DNA of 7,965 nucleotides from Thermoflexibacter sp. (GTDB lineage: Bacteria > Bacteroidota > Bacteroidia > Cytophagales > Thermoflexibacteraceae), in contig JALOMS010000196.1 in assembly GCA_025455345.1 (NCBI GenBank), forward strand, positions 1-7,965, written 5' to 3'. Below, piece after piece: positions 1-7,249 of the stretch (the first letter of the stretch is position 1; each line of letters opens with the position of its first letter). Position numbers and translations under genes: made by a program. A model generated the notes under the pieces. That model searched no databases. It saw only the letters and a list, made by a program, of their open reading frames with translations, and was not told the origin of the DNA.

Positions 1-3000
1 CCACAGAAGCAATGATTTCGCTGACCGTATTACCTATGGGATTGATGACATCTTCGTCTATCATGCTCAGAGAAAAAACACCAGTATTGTCTAAAATAGG
101 CGCGTGATTAACCGTATTGAAGTTCCAAGTATTGGCATTGCTAATTCCTGCAAAAATATTGGCAGGGGTAGCAAAGTCTGTAACTGCGCCAGCGTCAATG
201 AGTACATGGTAAGCTACGTTCCCTTCTAAGTCCATAGTGGGATTGATAGTCAAAGTATTACCACTAAAAGTTACTGTACCTGTCGCTCCGCCGCCGATAG
301 GAATAACAATAGGACTTGCTCCTCCTACGATAGTAATATTTCCAACGCCTGATTTTATTTGTTTGTTAAATGTAATGCTTAAATTCGTATTCAGTGGGGT
401 GCTGGTGCTATTGTCCGTAGGCAAGAGAGAAACAATATCTAAGGGAGTTACATCACAAGTATTAGAAATATTGATAGAACTACTATAAGTACAAGTATTT
501 TGAGTAATGCTAAACCCTATATTTCCTGATAGACTTGTTGAAATAGAGGGTGTCGTTTCTCCATTAGGAAACCATGTAAGGCTTGTATTGGAAGGAACAA
601 AGCGCAATCCCTCATTGACCGCAGACCAGTAGCTATCATTCCGTCCCGCTATCGCTATGCCCTTCGTACCACCACTATTTTCCAAACCCATAATCATAGA
701 GGCAAAAGTGCTGATTTGGGTATTGATAGAATGAATTTCTATGACATTAGAAGATTCATAAAGCATAATTTGAGCATTGACCCTGTTGGGGCTTGGGGGA
801 GTAGAGCTATAATAAGGAATATTGAGAAACTCTACCACCAATTTCCGATTGGGGGCTGTGCCTAAGACTTGATATTTGACAGTTCCTGCGGCAGAAGGGT
901 CAAGGTCTGACCAAGCAAAAGCAATAAAATTATTAGGAGTTAATGTATTGGGAATCAATCTTTTTACACTTGGCACAAAATCATGGTCAAAACCATCAAA
1001 ACCTATTAACCCATTAGAATTGATGTAAAATTCGCTGTATGTTTTTCCAAAAAAAGTAAAGTTAAAACCAATAGAAAATTGTTTGAAATCATCATCTCCT
1101 AAGTTTACCAAGGTTGCACTTGTCATATCTTCAGTTGCCAAAGCAATGTTACTGAGCGCGTAAGTATCGACGGGAAAGTTTTGCGCTGTAAGTGTAGCCG
1201 AATTACAAAAATTATTAGAAGGGTTAATGATGATAGACAGAGGCATATTATCTACATTTCTAAGAAGATTTATAGAGATTTTGTCATTGGCTTTTACGCC
1301 GTCTGCAGGCAAATTACTTGTAATTGACAGGGTATTCGTTCCTATTAAAGTCAAGTTCGCTGATGCGGTAAAAGTATAGTCAATGTCTTCGTTCACCCCC
1401 AAATCCGTTGCTAATACGAGATTTTCTGTAATAGGTGGCTCTGCATTGATTTGGAAAGAAATAGGAATAGAAGTTCCCGAAGGAATTGCAGAAAGTCCTG
1501 AATTTCTCAATCTTACGCTTACGGTATTGTTTGTTTGGCAAATATTAGCATTAGGGGATAATATACTTAACGGTCTGATGTCCAAGTTTGCCCCTATTCC
1601 TGAAGGAAAAATAAGACCAGTAGCATAAGCACGCTCACTGATTACTCCTGTGTTTGTTCTTGCTCTGAGTGTATGAAAATAGCCCCCACCATTGACCAAA
1701 CCTGTCGAGTTAAAGGTCGTAATAGGAGCGGCAACGGAGCCTACCAATTGCCATTTGCCTTCTGCTGAAAAATTATCAAATTGTCTAATTCTGTAAATAT
1801 CATAAAAATCAGCTCCTGCCACAGGCTGCCAGTCCAATTTGATTTGATTGTTTTGGGCAGTTCCAGTAATCACCACGGAAGAAAGTCCAATAGGTACTCC
1901 CATTATCGTAAAAGGCAAATCTGATTCGTCAGAGGTACTTCCGCCAGAAATTGTCATGCCACTAATCCGTATTTTGGCTTGGTCTGTAATAATAGCGGGA
2001 GTAGTCCATGTATAGCGCAAAAGTTGATTGTTGGTGATATTTACATTGGCAACTGTACTCCAAGCACTTCCATTATAAAACTCTATGGTATAGTTGCCAC
2101 CAGTGATTCCCTCCGCATCCCATTGGATTACCTCATTGGTATTGGGCTTGAGTTTTTCTCCTCCTGCGGGATAGCTAACTTCTATGTACTCAGGTTCTAA
2201 AGACCACACCAAGGCAAACTCTTGAGTCCCACCCAAGGGGAAATTGACATTTGCTCCTGTAACCTGAATCGTATAAGTTCCTGCGGAAGGATTGTCTATG
2301 GTAACTTGTTCTATATTATTGAGGTTGTCAATGCCTCTGGTAGCCACCGCCGCAGGAGTAGCTGGGTTGAGTATCCAAGGATTAAAAGAAGTAAAAGAAG
2401 CATCGTGCTGTACTTGCAAATTTAGATTGTTGATGAGTGCAGGCAAAGCATTGGGCATAGCCGCAGGGTCTGTCCAGCTTAACATTACTTTGAGTCGCTG
2501 GGTATTCGCAGGTACATTGATTTTAGCAGTATAGGTTTTCGTATTTCCATTGGAAACATTGTCAATGAGGTAATTACCTTCATTAAGTATTTTTACAGAT
2601 TTTAGTGCATTTAACCTTCCAAAGCCAAACTGATAATCTGGATAGGGGTTGCCTAAGTCTGTTGCCCCATTGCATATAACTGCTCTTACCAAAGAAGATG
2701 GTGGATTGGTATTGGTATGGAGTTGTTTATACCTTTGTACGAGCAGGGCAGATACACCTGATACTGTGGGGCAGGAATGAGATGTGCCTGTCCAACTATT
2801 AGTACCTTCGTAAATAGAGTAGGGGTGAGGAGCATCTACCGCTCGTCCTAAGGCTACTACGTGAGGCAAAATTCTTCCATCTCTACTCGGACCCCAGCTT
2901 GAGGCTATGCCAGACCATGCCAATATACTTACATTATCTCTTTCTAATGCACCCACATTAAGTGCGTTTTTTGCGGCATTGAGTACGGTAGAGCGATACC

Positions 3001-4144
3001 CTCCATTAGCGGGTGCGGCACTCGCACAGTTAGTTCGCGAGTTACCTACGGCAAAATGATGAGTCAAATAGGGGTAAAAATAGGCTAAATGGTCTATACT
3101 GCGATTAAAGACAGTATAAGGAACTCCTGTTCCACATGTTCCACTCGCATTAGGGTCAGAACCATACGAATTTTGTGTAATCACAATTTGGTGATTTTCT
3201 ATTGCTTGGAACATTTCAAAAGGGATATAACGCTCGAAAGGAGGCGCATTGGTTATATCATACACAAATATAGAGGCTTCCGTAGCAACTCCGCGCATGG
3301 CTGGGTCGCGTGTTCCTGCGCCTGCCATATTGCCTACTACGTGTGTGGCATGAGAACCAAATACATTACCAAGATTAGTGGGCTGTACTTGGGTAGTGCG
3401 ACTCATGAAATCTATATGCGGTCCAGCAAAGCCACCGTCCCATACACCAATATTTACATCTTTCCCTGTCAAACCATAAATATTTTCCAAAGGGTCGACT
3501 CGATAGTGTTCTCTGACGATATTCCCTAAAGTGCTTGCTTCTACCTCTTCCTTTTCTACCCACAAAGTATAGGGCAAATTAGCTACTTTTAGGATTTGAG
3601 AAAAGGTAAGGCTCGCCTTAATGGTGTTTAATCCCTCATAATAGTGAAAAGACGATATTCCTAAAAAACTTAACTGCTTGTCTATTTCTTCTTTAGGTAT
3701 AAAAGGCGCAACAATAATATTAGCTACTAATGCGTTTTGATTTTTTTCATCAAACAAGTTTGATTCTATTTTTTTTTTGGGTTCAAATTTTCTGAGTGCA
3801 ACAATCCCTACTTGACTAATAGCTTCTGTGCTAATATATGATGGAATTTTTGCCCAATAAGTATTATCACTTATGTACTGGAGAACTTCTATGCCATATT
3901 TTTTTATTTGATTGGCTTGGGTAGTAGAAGGAGGCTGTCCAAATGTGGCAAGTAGGTAATAATGAGTATGATAAAGTGTAGAAGTGCTTTCTTTTGTTTT
4001 GAGAAAATTGTCTTTGATGTTGTCTTGAATAACAGAAGAAGCATGCTTGCTTTGCTTATGTCCTTGAACCTGAGCCATCAAGTTTGAGGTAGCAATCATC
4101 AATAGAAGATACAGTTTTAGTAGTAATAAAAAGTTTTTTTTCAT
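1..4144 (-). CDS. Secreted S8 (subtilisin-family, KP-43-like) serine protease with multiple beta-sandwich modules, 3' end outside window
   Basis: The frame is open from ATG at 4144 to the window edge: 1381 codons, no stop. Residues 1-24 form a signal peptide (MKKNFLLLL..., cleavage LMA|QVQ), so the protein is exported. A pro-region follows to about 220. The catalytic domain (about 225-520) shows the S8 triad: D236 in GVWDGGF, H265 in SHATHVVG, S455 in GTSHSCP, with oxyanion asparagine N368 in FAVGNS. The next 130 residues resemble the beta-barrel after KP-43-type subtilases. Then come an Ig-like module (about 651-747), a fibronectin III-like module (748-845), a CARDB-like module (851-960), a NIDO-like stretch with FYINSNGLIGF (about 1020-1200), a Big_5-like Ig domain (1234-1344) and the start of another repeat (NHAPILDN). 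Module names are from memory of motifs; the protease call is firm. A C-terminal type IX secretion signal beyond the edge is likely but unseen. The role is probably extracellular proteolysis. Confidence 0.95.
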   Translation of the reverse strand, partial: MKKNFLLLLKLYLLLMIATSNLMAQVQGHKQSKHASSVIQDNIKDNFLKTKESTSTLYHTHYYLLATFGQPPSTTQANQIKKYGIEVLQYISDNTYWAKIPSYISTEAISQVGIVALRKFEPKKKIESNLFDEKNQNALVANIIVAPFIPKEEIDKQLSFLGISSFHYYEGLNTIKASLTFSQILKVANLPYTLWVEKEEVEASTLGNIVREHYRVDPLENIYGLTGKDVNIGVWDGGFAGPHIDFMSRTTQVQPTNLGNVFGSHATHVVGNMAGAGTRDPAMRGVATEASIFVYDITNAPPFERYIPFEMFQAIENHQIVITQNSYGSDPNASGTCGTGVPYTVFNRSIDHLAYFYPYLTHHFAVGNSRTNCASAAPANGGYRSTVLNAAKNALNVGALERDNVSILAWSGIASSWGPSRDGRILPHVVALGRAVDAPHPYSIYEGTNSWTGTSHSCPTVSGVSALLVQRYKQLHTNTNPPSSLVRAVICNGATDLGNPYPDYQFGFGRLNALKSVKILNEGNYLIDNVSNGNTKTYTAKINVPANTQRLKVMLSWTDPAAMPNALPALINNLNLQVQHDASFTSFNPWILNPATPAAVATRGIDNLNNIEQVTIDNPSAGTYTIQVTGANVNFPLGGTQEFALVWSLEPEYIEVSYPAGGEKLKPNTNEVIQWDAEGITGGNYTIEFYNGSAWSTVANVNITNNQLLRYTWTTPAIITDQAKIRISGMTISGGSTSDESDLPFTIMGVPIGLSSVVITGTAQNNQIKLDWQPVAGADFYDIYRIRQFDNFSAEGKWQLVGSVAAPITTFNSTGLVNGGGYFHTLRARTNTGVISERAYATGLIFPSGIGANLDIRPLSILSPNANICQTNNTVSVRLRNSGLSAIPSGTSIPISFQINAEPPITENLVLATDLGVNEDIDYTFTASANLTLIGTNTLSITSNLPADGVKANDKISINLLRNVDNMPLSIIINPSNNFCNSATLTAQNFPVDTYALSNIALATEDMTSATLVNLGDDDFKQFSIGFNFTFFGKTYSEFYINSNGLIGFDGFDHDFVPSVKRLIPNTLTPNNFIAFAWSDLDPSAAGTVKYQVLGTAPNRKLVVEFLNIPYYSSTPPSPNRVNAQIMLYESSNVIEIHSINTQISTFASMIMGLENSGGTKGIAIAGRNDSYWSAVNEGLRFVPSNTSLTWFPNGETTPSISTSLSGNIGFSITQNTCTYSSSINISNTCDVTPLDIVSLLPTDNSTSTPLNTNLSITFNKQIKSGVGNITIVGGASPIVIPIGGGATGTVTFSGNTLTINPTMDLEGNVAYHVLIDAGAVTDFATPANIFAGISNANTWNFNTVNHAPILDNTGVFSLSMIDEDVINPIGNTVSEIIASV
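3769..3778 (-). repeat. A10 homopolymer tract in the protease pro-region
   Basis: Ten consecutive A residues on the coding strand follow CCC and encode P122-K123-K124-K125-I126 of the S8 protease. Losing one A puts TAG directly after the lysine codons. Gaining one A reaches TGA a few codons later. Either slip would stop translation upstream of the catalytic domain. A near-palindrome (3749-3764, ATCAAA-CTTG-TTTGAT on the coding strand) lies 4 nt downstream. The tract is visible in the sequence; any role in slippage or phase variation is inference. Confidence 0.6.
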
Positions 4145-4243
4145 TCTTCTTAAAAGGGGTTACTTATCTCATACTACGTAAAAAAATAAAATACTTTGTA
4201 TCAAAATAGCATATTTATTTGTATTAATTAGGTCTTATGTTTT

Positions 4244-4894
4244 CTAATTGTCATTTCCATTGGCATAGTTTATAATGGACTTGTATTTGCCTGTAAGATT
4301 ACAATCATTGATGTCCAATCTGATAGAACCTGTGCCTTGGTGTACGAAATGTCTTTTACGCCAGCCACCATTTTTCTTTTCCAAAAAAAGTGTAATTTCT
4401 ACTTTCCCACCAGTTGGAGAATAGACAAACCCTGTTTCCAAAATTACGCCGTCATTTGGGCATTTGGGATTGGGAATGATGCGAGTCATCTTAAATTCAG
4501 GTGATTTGTTGAGAATGATTTGCTGGTGTTTGTCTATGACTTCTTGTTCTGTGGGGAATTTACAATTTTCCTCATTGGCATAACAAACATACACATAATA
4601 GTTCCCTGTATATCTACAATCGGAGAGATTCAACTGAATAACGCCCGAACCCTCATGTTCGAAATGATGTTTGTGGAAAGAACCATCTCTTCTTTGCATA
4701 AAAAGCATGACTTCTACCCACTCGTTGGGTTTAGGCACTCTTAGATATCCTCGCTCGAAAGTAATTCCGCTTGCCGCACCGCATGAAACATTCATATAGG
4801 CAGAAGAATGAGTAATTCTGAACTTGGGTTCTTCCTGTGCATAAACACCACACAGCGTAAAAAATAGTATCATTATCAAAAACAAACGTTTCAT
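4244..4894 (-). CDS. Secreted two-repeat protein of unknown function
   Basis: This 216-residue protein starts with a clear signal peptide (hydrophobic 4-17, cleavage VYA|QEE after residue 19). There is no lipobox at the cleavage site, so it is probably periplasmic or secreted. The mature part is an internal duplication: residues 23-107 and 132-212 align along their length. Each copy has P-x-F-(K/R)-(I/M)-T, a first cysteine (C38/C145), an ERGYLRVP/ETGFVYSP segment, a VE(V/I)xLF strand, HFxHxG(S/T)G, a second cysteine in SDCRYTG/NDCNLTG, and a terminal YAN. The paired cysteines (C38-C93, C145-C198) suggest one disulfide per domain; C104 and C111 occur only near the first. The alternating pattern suggests beta-sandwich folds. 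I do not recognise the family. It lies 108 bp downstream of the PRPP synthetase-like gene and 99 bp upstream of the protease gene, so it may be transcribed separately. No terminator is evident. Confidence 0.9.
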   Translation of the reverse strand: MKRLFLIMILFFTLCGVYAQEEPKFRITHSSAYMNVSCGAASGITFERGYLRVPKPNEWVEVMLFMQRRDGSFHKHHFEHEGSGVIQLNLSDCRYTGNYYVYVCYANEENCKFPTEQEVIDKHQQIILNKSPEFKMTRIIPNPKCPNDGVILETGFVYSPTGGKVEITLFLEKKNGGWRKRHFVHQGTGSIRLDINDCNLTGKYKSIINYANGNDN

Positions 4895-5002
4895 CCCTTA
4901 ACAATCAATATTCATAAGTCTATACAAATTATGATAAACATCAATACAATAAAGTAAATGTAATAGTTGCCTATGATATATACAAATACTATGCAGAGGA
5001 AG

Positions 5003-5965
5003 TCAAAAACTCCTAATAGTCTGTAAACTTTCTGATATTAAATTTGCTATGGAAACTACCTCCAAAAAATCATCTTGTTTCTCCAATACTTTGGGGTGGG
5101 TGTTTGTAACCACTATTTTCTCAATTAAGTTACTTGTTTTCAGTTTTTGGACAGCCTCATTAGGAAATATTCCGTGTGTAGAAAGCACATATATCTTTTC
5201 TGCGCCTGCTTCTTTGTATGCTTTGGCGGCTTGTAAGAGAGAGCCACCTGTGCGAATCATATCATCATAGATAATCACCGTTTTCCCTTTTACGTCAGCA
5301 TTGACCCCTGTGAGCTTGGTATCACTCCCACTGATACGCCTTTTATAGACAAAAGCCGCCTGCACTCCTATATCATTGGCTAAAGACTCTACCCATTTTG
5401 CTCTGCCTGCGTCCGTAGAAGCAAGCACAAAATCTTCTTTGCCCAAACTGATGGCGATTTGGGAGATAATAGGCTTGGCATACAAATGAATCGCTCTTAA
5501 ACCGCCTTCCAAATAATGAGGTATGCCTTCTGCGTGTAAGTCTATGAAAATAACACGATTCCCAAAATAGGCTTGTGGAATAGCAGAAAGTAGTCTTGCT
5601 CTGGTTTTGGCGGTAACAATTTCCCCTTTTTTGACTGCTCTTTCCATCGTAGAGTACCCGTACAAGGGTATGACTATGTTGAGTTTCCTTGCGCCCCCAT
5701 CTACCAAGCCAGAAGCAATATCATAAATCTCCAAGGTGTCTTGGTCTGAAATAGTACCACCAATGAGGGCAACTTCTTTGTATTCTACATTAGATAAAAT
5801 CCTGTAATAATGCTCCCCATCAGGAAAAGTTTTGCGTTCTATTTGCCCATCTTCAAATTCTTGATTGGCTAAAATCTCATTTTTGAGATAGTTGTAACTT
5901 TGCGTTGAGAAAATAATAGTCTTGTCTTTTATTTGCATATACTTCGGATTAATAAAATCACCCAT
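5003..5965 (-). CDS. Ribose-phosphate pyrophosphokinase (PRPP synthetase)-like protein, divergent type
   Basis: The 320-residue product matches PRPP synthetase, a cytoplasmic enzyme making 5-phosphoribosyl diphosphate from ribose 5-phosphate and ATP for nucleotide, histidine and tryptophan synthesis. Numbering from the possible GTG start at 5968, visible motifs are FPDGE (48-52), DLHAE (143-147), DAGRAKW (186-192), KRR of the catalytic loop (209-211), and the PRPP-binding loop IIYDDMIRTGGSL (232-244). Length fits the family (about 310-320). The ATP-site segment reads GYSTMER (104-110) where the canonical enzyme has GYARQDR, so this is a divergent subgroup, possibly a paralogue of a standard Prs elsewhere. 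The ATG at 5965 is chosen because it starts 2 nt after the upstream cupin stop; GTG 5968 overlaps that stop, and ATG 5938 (residue 11) is also possible. It is almost certainly translationally coupled to the cupin gene. Family membership is sure; exact activity is less so. Confidence 0.93.
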   Translation of the reverse strand: MGDFINPKYMQIKDKTIIFSTQSYNYLKNEILANQEFEDGQIERKTFPDGEHYYRILSNVEYKEVALIGGTISDQDTLEIYDIASGLVDGGARKLNIVIPLYGYSTMERAVKKGEIVTAKTRARLLSAIPQAYFGNRVIFIDLHAEGIPHYLEGGLRAIHLYAKPIISQIAISLGKEDFVLASTDAGRAKWVESLANDIGVQAAFVYKRRISGSDTKLTGVNADVKGKTVIIYDDMIRTGGSLLQAAKAYKEAGAEKIYVLSTHGIFPNEAVQKLKTSNLIEKIVVTNTHPKVLEKQDDFLEVVSIANLISESLQTIRSF

Positions 5966-5967
5966 CA

Positions 5968-6480
5968 CTATCTACCAAAATCATCTTGTATCCTGACAAT
6001 ATCATCTTCGTCAGAAGGATTTGACATATCTGTATGTTGCCAAATCTCTGCGATGATGCCCCAGCTTTTAAGCCCTATCAATCTATGCCTCTGCCCCTGC
6101 TGAAGTTTGATAATGTCTTTAGGGCGAAGCTCTTGCAAATCCCCCTCTGCGTCTGTATTACTTACGACGACCCCAACTATGCCCGCAACTACACGCCAAA
6201 TCTCCGCACGCCTAAAGTGATACTGCCATGAAAGCCTTTTCTCCGGTGCAACTACCAAAATTTTAGGACTAAGTTTTTGTGTAATCTGAAGGTCTGCAAA
6301 AGGAATATCAGGGAAATAAGCCTGTGCAAACTGTGCCGCTTGAGTTTCATCTATCACAAAAAAGCCACCCCAAGGTCGAGATTGGTCTTGCTTAGCTATG
6401 CGAAAGCCTAATTTTTCAAGTTCGTGGGCTATTTGTGAAAAAATAGCTGTTTTTTCTGTATTTGACAGTTCGAGATTCAT
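5968..6480 (-). CDS. Cupin-fold protein resembling type II phosphomannose isomerase
   Basis: The 170-residue cytoplasmic protein carries marks of the type II phosphomannose isomerase cupin, also found as the C-terminal part of mannose-1-phosphate guanylyltransferases: RPWGGF (35-40), the first cupin strand pair PKILVVAPEKRLSWQYHFRR (72-91) leading into AEIW, a second motif with QGQRHRL (128-134), and the ending SDEDDIVRIQDDFGR, close to the family hallmark EDDIVR...DDYGR. Candidate metal ligands are H88, E93 and H132. The usual HHHRAEHW reads HFRRAEIW here, so two histidines are replaced by F89 and R90. Relatives are sometimes annotated as mannose-6-phosphate or phosphoheptose isomerases; the substrate cannot be fixed from sequence. 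The stop (TAG, 5970-5968) abuts the start of the PRPP synthetase-like gene, implying one operon. It begins 88 bp beyond the PAP2 stop, enough for its own promoter, but no good one is seen. Confidence 0.88.
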   Translation of the reverse strand: MNLELSNTEKTAIFSQIAHELEKLGFRIAKQDQSRPWGGFFVIDETQAAQFAQAYFPDIPFADLQITQKLSPKILVVAPEKRLSWQYHFRRAEIWRVVAGIVGVVVSNTDAEGDLQELRPKDIIKLQQGQRHRLIGLKSWGIIAEIWQHTDMSNPSDEDDIVRIQDDFGR

Positions 6481-6568
6481 AGATATATTGTTTGTTAATA
6501 ATTCTAATACATAAATACATTATTTGATAAAATAAAATAGCAATTGTGCCAAAATAATTATACAAGTA

Positions 6569-7210
6569 TTACCTTAAATTTAGGGTATTTTTCTGACCTA
6601 AGAGGTAATAAACCAATAGACTACTTATTACACCTAATATTGCCCCTGCATAAGTATCTATCAAAAAATGTTGGAGAAGGTAAATCCTCGATAGCCCAAC
6701 TATCAAAGCAAGCAAAAAAAACAAAACTCCCCATATCCGATGTTGGGCAAAAAAAGCAAGCATCAAGAAAGTAGCAAAAGCAGTAGCTGTATGCCCTGAA
6801 GGGAAGCTATTCGAGGATAGCACTTCTACCCCCTCCACCATATTCCACTCAATATCCTTACTCAGATAAGCTGTTGGGCGTGGCTGATGAGGGAAAAGTA
6901 CCTTTTTAAAAAATTGGGACAGTAAACCTGAAACAGCAAAAGAAGCAAAAATCAATAGGGCATGGCGATACTTCTTCCATAACAAAAAGATAATACTTAA
7001 AAAAATACAAAAAAGTCCATCGCCAAGATGTGTAACATATTTAAAAAAGAAATCCGCAAAGTAGTGATGAAATTGATTGAGTAACAATACTTCATCTCCT
7101 TTGCGGACAAATAACAAAACCAAACAACCTATAAACAGATAACAAACAAACAAAATAAAAAAATACAAATTCTTAGATATTGTATTTCTAATAAACCATG
7201 TAAATTTCAT
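6569..7210 (-). CDS. PAP2-family membrane phosphatase (possible undecaprenyl-pyrophosphate or lipid phosphatase)
   Basis: The 213-residue integral membrane protein has about six hydrophobic helices (roughly 14-35, 66-78, 84-101, 143-155, 160-173, 187-204). The three PAP2 phosphatase motifs are present in order: K103...PRP (111-112 RP), PSGH (137-140), and SRIYLLQHFLID (174-185), matching SR-x5-H-x3-D. H140 and H181 are the expected catalytic histidines. The first motif has seven residues between K and RP rather than the usual six. This fold dephosphorylates lipid phosphates at the membrane surface, including phosphatidic acid, phosphatidylglycerol phosphate and undecaprenyl pyrophosphate (BcrC/PgpB types); which applies here is not determinable. 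The length fits the BcrC/PgpB range. The gene starts 39 bp after the ECF sigma stop, so the two are probably co-transcribed. The short gap holds an inverted repeat and a possible -7 element. Confidence 0.95.
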   Translation of the reverse strand: MKFTWFIRNTISKNLYFFILFVCYLFIGCLVLLFVRKGDEVLLLNQFHHYFADFFFKYVTHLGDGLFCIFLSIIFLLWKKYRHALLIFASFAVSGLLSQFFKKVLFPHQPRPTAYLSKDIEWNMVEGVEVLSSNSFPSGHTATAFATFLMLAFFAQHRIWGVLFFLLALIVGLSRIYLLQHFLIDTYAGAILGVISSLLVYYLLGQKNTLNLR

Positions 7211-7224
7211 TAGGAAAGCGTTTT

Positions 7225-7245
7225 GAAAGCAAAACTAATGCTTTC
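7225..7245 (-). promoter_or_regulatory. Inverted repeat with internal -7 match between sigma and PAP2 genes
   Basis: On the minus strand GAAAGC (7245-7240) pairs with GCTTTC (7230-7225) around a 9-nt loop. A second GCTTTC follows at 7219-7214, so two alternative stems are possible. The loop and the first base of the 3' arm hold TAGTTTTG (7237-7230), a full match to TAnnTTTG, but no -33 TTG sits at the right distance. It could be a weak internal promoter, an operator, or a leader structure for PAP2. It lacks a T-run and is not an intrinsic terminator. Confidence 0.25.
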
Positions 7246-7249
7246 TCGC

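Noticed and set aside
237..3529. Several plus-strand ORFs (237-488, 1383-1628, 1979-2200, 2222-2425, 2292-2534, 3089-3529)
   Set aside because: They lie antisense within the continuous S8 protease frame, show no recognisable family, and are explained by the coding strand's composition.
3375..3563. 62-residue minus-strand ORF
   Set aside because: It is out of frame inside the protease catalytic region, where the other frame encodes the clear D236 motif.
4990..5015. Hairpin at the end of the PRPP synthetase-like gene as a terminator
   Set aside because: The stem has only six pairs with a bulge, overlaps the last codons and is not followed by a T-run.
4202..6556. TAnTTTG sequences before the protease (4202-4208), two-repeat protein (4925-4931) and cupin (6550-6556), read on the minus strand
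   Set aside because: They are one base short of the TAnnTTTG consensus and lack a TTG at the right distance (the best, before the two-repeat gene, is 15 nt away). They are too likely by chance in AT-rich gaps to call promoters.
6557..6566. Minus-strand TATAAT upstream of the cupin gene
   Set aside because: It matches the Escherichia coli -10 box, but Bacteroidota use a different consensus, no -35 box is visible, and the surroundings are AT-rich.
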